NCBI GenBank assembly: GCA_003427395.1
Contig: BFEA01000036.1
Coordinates: forward strand, 3,314,292-3,339,063
Length of the DNA: 24,772 nucleotides
Direction: 5' to 3'
Origin: Chara braunii
Lineage: Eukaryota; Streptophyta; Charophyceae; Charales; Characeae
In this document: one piece after another, positions 18,333 through 24,772 of the stretch
How the letters are laid out: the number at the start of each line of letters is the position of its first letter
Position numbering within the stretch: the first letter of the stretch is position 1
Notes under the pieces: model-generated
The model's database searches: none
Told to the model about the DNA's origin: nothing
The model's input: the letters and a program-made list of their open reading frames with translations, nothing else
Made by a program: the position numbers and the translations under genes

Positions 18333-18458
18333 AAAAAAAACAAGAACACAGAAAATAAAAAAATCTGAAAAAATATATGTTATGAAGAAAAAAAGATATG
18401 TTATGAATAAAATTTTTTAGACCCCGAACTAAAGTGAAAAAAACAAGAACACAGAATG
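18333..18458. repeat. AT-rich repeat module after poly(A)
   Basis: After the poly(A) run, 'aaaaaaacaagaacacagaa' occurs at about 18334-18353 and again at about 18439-18458. Between them ATATGTTATGAA occurs twice. A related CTATGTTATGAAGAAAAA follows the poly(A) at 24541, after TCAAAAAATTCCGAAAAA. The same AT-rich module therefore lies next to two separate poly(A) runs. Confidence 0.55.
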
Positions 18459-18591
18459 TGAAGAACCCTTTGAAACGGTTTTCAAATTTTGCAGTCACAG
18501 ATGCGGATCCCAGGCCTCGATCCACAGAGTGTGTTGTGTGTTTTTTTATGTAAGATTTCTCTGACTTGCCAGTGGAAAAGGAAGGAGACCA

Positions 18592-18990
18592 AGAGGCTCG
18601 CCACACAGGCTGTCGAAAACCAGGTTTTCGACAATTTTGCATCGCCACACAGACCTTCAAAGAATTGCGGGTCTTTGCGGCTCAAAAAAAATTCAACATG
18701 TGTCAGAAAGACTCAGAATGGTGCGCTTGACAGCAACCCTCCCCCATTCGTTTCCTCCCGCCTGCCTGCAGTAGATGGAAATTCAACAGTGCCCCACCTG
18801 CCTTTCGAGAATTGCCTTCAAATTTGCATTGTCAGGGAAACCCGTGACCTGTCGAAAGGCGGAGTCCATTAGGCCATGACCAAATACCTTGCCCCTCGAC
18901 AGCCTGTTTGGCGAAGGGGGGGTAAACTGTGGACCGCTGACATTCAATTTTTTTTGACAGCTGTTTGGACAGCCTGTGTAGCGAGCCCCT
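18592..18990. mobile_element. 399-bp TIR element with a perfect palindrome at one end
   Basis: The left end AGAGGCTCGCCACACAGGCT (18592-18611) and right end, read inward from 18990, AGGGGCTCGCTACACAGGCT are inverted repeats with two differences, followed by TGTC on both sides. Immediately inside the left end lies a perfect 23-base palindrome, TGTCGAAAACC/A/GGTTTTCGACA (18611-18633). A related CTCGACAGCCTGT segment lies inside at about 18895-18907. No transposase is encoded and no clear target duplication was found. Confidence 0.65.
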
Positions 18991-19032
18991 AATGCTCCCC
19001 AGAGTGGAAAGGAGCCTAGACAATAAGGACCA

Positions 19033-19230
19033 GTTTAAACTGCCAGTACATGGCCCCAGTCTTGTGGAGAAATCGTTCATCGCCTACGAAAATTTCGGAG
19101 GCTTGGGGTTACCGGACCGCAATGTCTGGCGGCACAGACAAAAAAAAAATACTGCACCGCTGGCGGTTTGGAAGAGCTTGGTGCGCAGTGGAAGGCCGCC
19201 AGGCCCGAGTGTACTACTCGCGGTTTAAAC
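19033..19230 (+). mobile_element. GTTTAAAC-family MITE, copy B
   Basis: The left end is GTTTAAACTGCCAGTACA then TGGCCCCAG; the right end is GTGTACTACTCGCGG then TTTAAAC, an inverted relative. The interior carries ATTTCGGAGGCTTGGGGTTA then CCGGACCGCAATG, shared with copies A and C. Length is 198 bp. There is no coding capacity. It lies in the MATE intron. Confidence 0.7.
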
Positions 19231-19254
19231 CACTAGCTGGGGAAATATATTCAC

Positions 19255-19310
19255 CACAACTTTTCGGGGTTCAGGGGCTACCGGACCAAAAAAAATGTCT
19301 CGGGAAACTT
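19255..19310 (+). repeat. Partial GTTTAAAC-family fragment
   Basis: TTTTCGGGGTTCAGGGGCTA followed by CCGGACCA repeats the interior of copies A-C but lacks recognisable ends. It abuts copy B and is probably a truncated or rearranged copy. Confidence 0.5.
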
Positions 19311-19549
19311 GAAGTAGAGAGCAGTGGCGCTCCCCATACTAAAGGCCTCGAGCCGAGTGCCCTCCTGTGGGATTCCCTCCCTTGATTATTGTTTGATTGA
19401 CTCGCAGATATGGCTTGTTTAAACCAGATGTGTTCGTTAAAAGAAATACTACTACCAGGGTGGGTCCCCTTACTCCTCACGGTGGTGACCACCATGATAC
19501 AGAACCAGGCCACATTAGGCTCAGCAGGGCACGTCCACAGGCCGCGGCT

Positions 19550-19756
19550 GTTTAAACCGCCAGTACACGGCCCCAGGCAACTTGAGAAAATGAATGGCTC
19601 AGTCCTAAAATTTCGGAGGCTCGGGGCTACGGGACCACAATGGCCGGCAGCACCAGCAAAGAAAGGAAAAAAGAAAGTGCGCTGCTGGTGATTCACGAAA
19701 AAAGACTGGCACACAGTGCGTGTCCGCCAGGCTCAGGTGCACAGGTGGATTTAGAC
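19550..19756 (+). mobile_element. GTTTAAAC-family MITE, copy C
   Basis: The left end is GTTTAAACCGCCAGTACA then CGGCCCCAG; the right end is degenerate (CAGGTGGATTTAGAC). The interior shares ATTTCGGAGGCTCGGGGCTA and GGACCACAATGGCCGGCAGC with copies A and B. It lies in the MATE intron in the same orientation as copy B. Confidence 0.65.
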
Positions 19757-19932
19757 GGCCAGCTCACATGAGGCTAAGTGGACAAAGCTACTTTCGAAGG
19801 CTCGCGAGCCTCCAACTGCATTTTTTTCAAAGCGGCCTGCCCGATTGGCTATCGGCCCAGGCCGAATCGAAAAGCTCTTCGTAATACTGCATATACCGGT
19901 AAGAGCACTACTTAGGTTCATGTGAACTGGTG

Positions 19933-20198
19933 GTTTAAATCGCCAGTACATCCAAGGCAAAACTCACTGACCTCATTTTTTTATTGGCTCCATCTACTGG
20001 TGGGGAGCAATACCTGAATTCACGAGCCTCAAACCCCACTGTGCGCCAAACTTTGGCGAAACGCCAGTGCAACGCTTTTGTGTTCTTTTGGCTGGCACCG
20101 CCAGCCATTTCGGTCAGGTAGCATACTGTTTATCCGGCTTTTCGGATTGATCGGTCTTGATTCTCTACTTGGCCGGGGCCATGCACTGGCCGTTTAAC
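19933..20198 (-). mobile_element. GTTTAAAC-family MITE, copy D, with nested repeat
   Basis: The left end is GTTTAAATCGCCAGTACATC. The right end read inward is GTTAAACGGCCAGTGCATGG then CCCC, the better match to the consensus left end. The interior CGCCAGTGC, GGCTGGCACCGCCAGCC and related stretches match the other copies only in reverse, so this copy is inverted. A fragment of the dispersed A-tailed repeat is nested at about 19977-20013. Confidence 0.65.
19977..20013 (-). repeat. Dispersed A-tailed repeat, copy 3 (fragment)
   Basis: TTTTTTTATTGGCTCCATCT then ACTGGTGGGGAGC repeats the module seen at 8591-8612. On the minus strand the T run is a short A tail at its 3' end. It is embedded in MITE copy D, so it inserted after that element. 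Confidence 0.5.
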
Positions 20199-20270
20199 AA
20201 GAGAAACGATGGAAGAACACCTCCAGCAGGCACAGAGTGCCGAAGTTTGGTTGCAATAGGCAACAAAGAA

Positions 20271-20307
20271 GGGGGCGGGGGGGGGGGGGGGGGGGAGGGG
20301 GGCGGGG
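20271..20307 (+). repeat. G-run next to the MATE splice donor
   Basis: A 5-G run, then 19 G, 6 G and 4 G separated by single non-G bases, make up this stretch. On the gene's sense (minus) strand it is a C-run starting about 11 bases into the intron after the donor at 20318. It could form a quadruplex or i-motif. Runs like this are also prone to sequencing error. Confidence 0.85.
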
Positions 20308-20318
20308 AAAGTACTCAC

Positions 20319-20435
20319 TGGGATGATGACGGCTATGCCACTGAGAACTGCTGGATCCTGCGTGAAGGCTCGAGGAATTGCATCTGCCCCTACGATAAAC
20401 ATCAGAGACAACAAAACCCCCATGCCCATGCCAAG
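20319..20435 (-). CDS. MATE-family transporter, internal exon (upstream)
   Basis: The exon is 117 bases, 39 codons, phase 0 at both ends, with acceptor ...TTTCACGCCATCTGCAAG before it and donor GTGAGT after it. It encodes LGMGMGVLLSLMFIVGADAI, then PRAFTQDPAVLSGIAVIIP. This is a Gly-rich hydrophobic membrane segment, then the 'PRLFT.D..VL' stretch and a hydrophobic segment ending in Ile-Ile-Pro. These stand directly before the segment encoded by the exon at 18076-18171 in plant MATE carriers. The order, strand and phase of the two exons therefore agree. The acceptor is the weakest point, because an AAG rather than CAG precedes the exon. Upstream exons would lie beyond the retrotransposon at 20686-24394 and are not in the window. 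Confidence 0.8.
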
Positions 20436-20570
20436 CTTGCAGATGGCGTGAAAGAGATGACAGGCACCCAACGAACAATGAGCCCGCAGACATACACATG
20501 TAAGAACAACAAAAAGGCCAAAAGCGAAAAGAAGCCCAAAAAAACAGAAGGCGTCTACGGTGGTCCCAGG

Positions 20571-20685
20571 GCAATCAATGCTGGCAGGCCCTGCGGTTAC
20601 TGTTCGCAGACGTTCTCAGTCCTTGTTGTACATGGGACACTGGACTCGCTTTCCAGCAGATGAAGCTCCCCACCAATAGATGGAG
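20571..20685 (+). repeat. Dispersed A-tailed repeat, copy 4, disrupted by the LTR
   Basis: 'TTGTACATGGGACACTGGAC', then TTTCCAGCAG and AGCTCCCCACCAATAGATGG, match the minus strand of the element at 8497-8904 over at least 110 bases. This copy is therefore on the plus strand. The match stops exactly where the chromovirus LTR begins at 20686, so the LTR inserted into or beside the repeat and cut off its tail. Confidence 0.6.
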
Positions 20686-21852
20686 TGTTGCATACTGTAA
20701 CGTGCAGACCAGAACAAGAACCGACCTCTCAATGCAAAGTACAAGATAACACAGCGGAAGACTTAGATACGAATGATCCGAACAATCAATATTGCAATGC
20801 AGCCCTGAACACACCTCATCATCATCGTTATCTGGTGTCAAGGGGGTCTAGCGCTTCACACAAGAAGACTGCGCCAGCCCCAACCATACACAGACGAAGA
20901 AGGAGGGGTTAGACGAAAGAGGAGGGAAGATGGGAATGTCGTCAACACCAAGTCTCGGTACAGGCCCAAATNGTCCCTNGTCGAAATGTCTGAATCCCAA
21001 TGTCCAGTCTGGATCCAATGTCGTCAAGTCTCAAGTCACAACTCTTTCTCTCTCTGTCGTAGTCTGAGAACTCAGGTGGCGAGAGGGTGAGAAGAGATGG
21101 TGGACTTAGAAGAGGAAGAAGAAGAACTCTCTCTCTCTCTGTGTCCAGTACTAACCTGTGAAGTTGGCGCCTTGATGCAGGTACCACGAAGATGGAGCTG
21201 GAGCGATGGCNTCACAGGTAAGTACCACTGGCCTCCGCCAGTGTCTCTCCCAACTCTACGATCTACCACCTACCAGCGCCCAGCGCTGAAGACTACTCTA
21301 GCTATGGGCGCCCAGCGCCGAAGACTACAGCTAGCGCTAATACTACTGCCTAGCGCTGAAGACTACTGCAGCGCTCCTCCTGAGTGCTGCGGCCGATATC
21401 CTGAAGACTACCTCGTGCCTACTGAACTACCTACCCGTGAAGTGCATGGGAACTTCCTATGTACTACCGGGTGTGCCTCCTGAGCCGTGCGAGCAGTTCA
21501 GGAGGCTGCTCTTGCCAATGCCGAAAGGAGGCAGGGGCTGCAGCTGCAGCTCCTGCTCGAGCTCGTGAGGAACAGGCTATTTCTGGCCTGTTCCNCATCC
21601 CTGTTTACGTGCCTGAGTCTTAGGGGCAGGTCGAAACAATGAGGGCCTGAAAATGGCCCTCCGTTTCAGGCTGGAAAAACTCTGGGTCTGAAAGACCCAG
21701 AAATAGGCTGAAACGGAGTAGGGCCTGCAGGCCCTCGTTTTTCAGCTTTGAGGCTGAAACGACCGGGGCCTGTAAGCCCTAAGTTTTAGGCTTTTAGGCT
21801 GAATGTCCGGGACGGGCCCTGCAGGGCCCGTGTGGCTATGCAGTATGCCACA
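20686..21852 (-). repeat. 3' LTR of the chromovirus
   Basis: On the minus strand it starts TGTGGCATACT directly after the G-rich polypurine tract and ends AGTATGCAACA, giving 11-base imperfect inverted ends. Length is 1167 bp. It is colinear with the solo LTR at 10818-12042 but clearly diverged, so the two are from different subfamilies or old. It includes a perfect 20-base palindrome at 21812-21831, and repeats of AGCGC.GAAGACTAC at 21275-21370. Confidence 0.85.
21812..21831. repeat. Perfect 20-base palindrome near LTR start
   Basis: ACGGGCCCTG followed by its exact reverse complement lies about 20 bases inside the LTR. A near-palindromic version (CGGGCCCTGCTGGGCCCG) is at the same place in the solo LTR at 12004-12021, so it is a conserved feature of the family. 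Confidence 0.8.
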
Positions 21853-21870
21853 CCCCCCCCTCCTTGAAAG
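21853..21870 (-). promoter_or_regulatory. Polypurine tract
   Basis: On the minus strand CTTTCAAGGAGGGGGGGG stands directly before the LTR start at 21852. This is the expected site for priming plus-strand DNA synthesis in LTR retrotransposons. The G8 run is a strong boundary marker. Confidence 0.8.
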
Positions 21871-21877
21871 ACCGAGC

Positions 21878-24394
21878 TTACCTGCGAGGGCGAAGCTGTC
21901 TGTCTGAGGGAGGGACCACAGTCCGGGTGGGAGGGGCTGGTCGTGAAGCTTCCTGAGCTAACCTNCGCTTTTCATAATGCGCGTAGATCAGCGGTGCGGA
22001 TGCTTTCAAATCTGCGCCTGANATCCACCGAGTGTCGTCGCGATCGCATGCTNTGAATGTGACTTTACACTGCCGCGGCTTGCTGCCGTACTTGCGATCG
22101 GAGATGACGCGGTCAACTTCCTGATGACCATCCATAGAGGGAGGGTCCTGCAATCGTCGGCCCGGAAAGTCGTCGCTCTTGGCTGGCGTGTANGTTGCCA
22201 GCTTCGAGGCGTGGAAGACCGGATGGACCGTCAGATGCTCTGGAATGTTGATCACAAATGAAGGGCCATCGGGCTCATCGCCCGCGGCTGCTGTCACAGA
22301 CCAAGGTCCAAACCACTTGGGAAGCAGTTTGCGTGAGACCTCCTGTTCCAGTGCAAACTCTTCCGCGGAGACCCAAACCAGATCACCGGCGCGGATGGGA
22401 CATGGTACGCGACGCCTGCTGGCTTGCTGCTGCATGTGGACTTGAGCCTTTTGCATATTTGCACGGGCTTGAGTCAGCAATTCCCTGTACTTCCGGACGG
22501 AAGCGGGAGAGCAGGCAGCGTCAATGTCGGCTCGTCGAGGGAGGAGAAGGTCGGCGAAGATACGTCCTTTCCGTCCACCGTGGTGCAACTCGAATGGAGT
22601 CACGCCGATCACCGGGTGCACCGAAGTGTTGTAAACGAACTCGATGTCGGGGAGGCGGTCAACCCAATCTTTCTGGTCCGGACGGATGAGCGTACGAAGC
22701 ATCATTTGAGCGGTTTGATGTGCCCGCTCCGTCTACCCGTCTGTCTGAGGATGCCGAGCCGAACTTGGTTTCATTGTTGTGCCGGACTCCTGCATGAGAG
22801 CAGTCCAAAACGCCGACAAGAAACGAGTGTCGCGGTCGCTGACAATGTCTTCTGGTACACCGTGGCCACAAATCCAACCAGTGTGCAGGAGGCGTGCCAG
22901 CTCGGGAGCTGTGGAGTAGTACTCGCAAGGGAGAAAACGCGCGTACTTACTCAATCGGTCCACAACCGTGAGGATGCCGTCGTGCCCGAGCCGGTCGCAA
23001 GGAAACGGACCGGTGACGTCCATGGCAACGGAGAGACCGGGTTCCCGTGGGATAGGCATCGGGTGTAACTCGCCNTAGGGATTGCGGTTGCGGGGTTTGC
23101 TGCGTCGGCAAACTTCGCACGAGTCGCAATACCGAGTTACATCGGTAATGAGGTCGGGCCATCGGAATCGCTGTCGAAGCCGTGCAATAGTGCGGTTGAC
23201 TCTGAAATGGCCGGCGAGTCGTGAATCATGATACTCGCCGAGGAGGTGAGTCCGAAGATGACGGTCGCGTGGGACACACAATAAGTCCTTGCCTCTCGAG
23301 TGGAGGAGCAAGTATCCGTCGGCAATGCAATAGTGGCTGGTCGGCAGGTGATCTGAAGATAGTTGTGCGTACAGCGTGGCAAAGTTCGGATCAGACTCAT
23401 ATGCCCGGATGAAGTGTCGCTGAAGCTCCTCGTCGAATGCGAAGGCATGATGTGTCATAGCGCAAAGATCTGGTCTTCGCGAGAGTGCATCCACTGCGCG
23501 ATTTGAGAGGCCGGGAAGATGTTTCGGTGTGAAGTCAAACTGGTCGATGAAGTACATCCATCGTCCGATCGTGCTGCTCACCGTGTCCTGCGTCTTGTAT
23601 TAGGTCAATGGATTGTTGTCCGTAACCCATGTGAACCTACGACGCCCAAGGAGGAAGTGCCGCCATCGCTTAAGAGCCATGACGAACGCGAGTAGCTGCT
23701 TCCTTGCATCATCAAGTGAGTTGATGGGAGGCACTTTGTGGCTGAAATACTCCACAGGGTGCCAGTCGTCGCCGTCGTGCTGTTCCAAGACTGCCCCAAT
23801 GCCATAGCCGGAAGCGTCCGTAGTCACTCTTGTCGGCAAGGTGAGGTCATAGATGCTGAGGACGGGTATCATGAGCATGGCCGTCTTAAGTGCTTGGAAT
23901 GACCGGCGTGCGTCGTCATCGAATACAAATGGCACCTTTGGCAATCGTAACCTCGTCATAGGTGCAGCAATCCTTGAGTATCCGGTGATGAATCGATGAT
24001 AGTAGCCCGCCAATCCCATGAATGAACGAACGTCCGTGGTGTTGGTGGGCTCGAGCCATACTCTTAGGGCCTCGATCTTGTCCGCAAGCGGACGGATGCC
24101 TTGCGGCGTCACATAATGTCCCAAGTACTCCAGCTCCTGCTGTGCGAACTCGCACTTGTCGCGGTTTGCTTTGTACTTGGCCTGTCATAGCCGCTCCAAA
24201 ACGGTGCGCAGGTGTTCCACATGCTCCTCCAAACTCCGGCTGTACACCAGGATGTCGTCGACATAGATAAGTACGTATCAATCCAGCATGTGTCGGAACT
24301 CCATTGTCATAGCTGCTTGGAAAGTGGTCGGGGCATTTGTAAGGCCAAATGGCATGACCGGCCATTCGAAATGCCCATATCGTGCTGTGAAACC
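21878..24394 (-). pseudogene. Chromovirus pol: RT (partial), RNase H, integrase, chromodomain
   Basis: The single reading frame is interrupted by TGA at 24278-24280, TGA at 24185-24187, TAA at 23600-23602 and TAG at 22733-22735, with no frameshift. Domains in order: reverse transcriptase with [13 protein letters not shown] and YVDD (24254-24265); RNase H with TTDASGYG and TDNNPL; integrase zinc-binding region (His-x6-His, CDSCEVC at about 23105-23235); integrase core with Asp in AMDVTG, Asp in VSDRD and, 35 residues later, Glu. The TAG falls two codons before that Glu. The C-terminal part has FGPW, GPSFVINIP and HPVFHASKL, then a chromodomain-like segment (about VDRVISDRKYG to IYAHYEK) that may target integration to marked chromatin. 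The RNase H position normally held by catalytic Glu reads Gln. Three codons contain undetermined bases. It ends at TAA 21878-21880. Confidence 0.9.
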
Positions 24395-24518
24395 GCGCAT
24401 TCATTGAACGCGGGTTTTCCGTTCTGAAATTGAACGGAATGCAAGCACGTTCAATGAAAGGACCGAACGCAGAGTTCAATTCCGCGCAGGGAAAAAAAAA
24501 AAAAAAAAAAAAAAAAAA
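24395..24518 (+). repeat. Hairpin-rich segment ending in poly(A), abutting broken RT
   Basis: Reading plus, 24400-24410 (TTCATTGAACG) pairs perfectly with 24448-24458. Inside that, TTCCGTTC (24417-24424) pairs with GAACGGAA (24432-24439) around a 7-base loop. A further GTTCAATTCCGCGC near 24474-24487 can pair with the segment's start. A run of about 28 A follows from 24491. The reverse transcriptase frame ends where this begins. It looks like a structured retroposed sequence inserted into, or joined to, the broken element. The identity of the RNA, if any, is unknown. Confidence 0.5.
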
Positions 24519-24772
24519 CCTCAAAAAATTCCGAAAAAAAAACTATGTTATGAAGAAAAATAAAATAAACAACATTTGCCTGAGCATTACATCTAAATTC
24601 GTAACCAAATTGGAAAAAAAAAAATAGAAAACAGAAAATAACAAAAAGTAAAAAAAGAATTGAAATTAGCAAGCGAACACGATTTGACACCGCCATCTTT
24701 GGCGATTTTTCATTTTTTTTTGCCTTAGCAAAATGACTCCAAAATTGAAAGGCATGTACCTCACATCATACA
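24519..24772. other. AT-rich noncoding DNA
   Basis: A- and T-rich sequence contains the CTATGTTATGAAGAAAAA module shared with 18341-18400. A minus-strand open frame is mostly Phe and Leu from T runs and is not credible. Nothing else was recognised up to the window end. Confidence 0.6.

Larger units (their letters stand above)
18172..20318 (-). other. MATE intron, 2147 bp, filled with TIR elements
   Basis: This intron has donor GTGAGT at 20313-20318 and acceptor CAG at 18172-18174, read on the minus strand. It holds a poly(A) run at 18311-18340, a 399-bp inverted-repeat element (18592-18990), three members of the GTTTAAAC family (19033-19230, 19550-19756, 19933-20198) plus a partial one, and a G/C-rich run at 20271-20307. 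No coding exon was seen inside, and the phases of the two flanking exons join exactly. Confidence 0.75.
20686..24394 (-). mobile_element. Ty3/gypsy chromovirus, 5'-truncated
   Basis: Read on the minus strand: partial reverse transcriptase, RNase H, integrase with chromodomain, polypurine tract, 3' LTR. The pol end lies only 25 bp from the LTR, a compact layout. Gag, protease, the front of reverse transcriptase, primer-binding site and 5' LTR are absent, because recognisable coding stops at about 24394. It lies in the MATE intron upstream of the exon at 20319-20435, in the same orientation as that gene. Nine single undetermined bases lie between 20972 and 23075, suggesting unresolved variation between copies. 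Confidence 0.9.

Noticed and set aside
1-24772. CRISPR array, operon, toxin-antitoxin or phage-defence system
   Set aside because: No regularly spaced identical repeats with unique spacers and no bacterial-style gene packing; the sequence is eukaryotic and transposon-rich.

Overview
The window looks like nuclear DNA of a green plant or streptophyte alga; a charophyte such as Chara is my best guess, made without any database search. The reasons are two phase-matched exons of a plant-type MATE transporter, Ty3/gypsy chromoviruses with an integrase chromodomain, a tRNA-related SINE with pol III boxes, nonautonomous TIR transposons, and many A-tailed repeats and CT microsatellites. There is no operon structure. 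Nearly all long open frames are chance products of low-complexity DNA.

Layout. 1-2900: AT-rich DNA with a duplicated segment and a GC-rich retroposon-like block. 2900-5250: a short-repeat copy, a 40-bp minisatellite, a MITE copy and a nested inverted-repeat element. 5250-7550: GC-rich block, hexamer repeat, and a tRNA-related SINE (minus). 8489-8912: A-tailed retroposon (minus). 9340-10817: GC-rich block with a TATA-like box, a tandem repeat and one candidate first coding exon (plus). 10818-12042: solo chromovirus LTR with a 5-bp target duplication. 12048-13900: no recognisable gene. 13898-14990: decayed end of a second chromovirus pol (plus) and a 26-bp minisatellite. 14990-16440: unassigned GC-rich block and CTC/CT microsatellites. 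16441-17405: nonautonomous hAT-like element with an 8-bp target duplication and a related empty site at 17588-17745. 18076-20435: two MATE exons (minus) separated by a 2.1-kb intron full of TIR elements. 20686-24394: a chromovirus (minus) with its 3' LTR and a pol reading frame broken by four stops but no frameshift. 24395-24772: a hairpin-rich A-tailed segment, then AT-rich DNA.

The only well-supported host gene is the MATE transporter. Its visible introns carry all the transposons of the 16-24 kb interval, which would make it a strongly TE-inflated gene if it is intact outside the window. Everything else records transposition, recombination (the solo LTR) and mutational decay (C-to-T type stops). 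I see no bacterial-style system, CRISPR array or operon.
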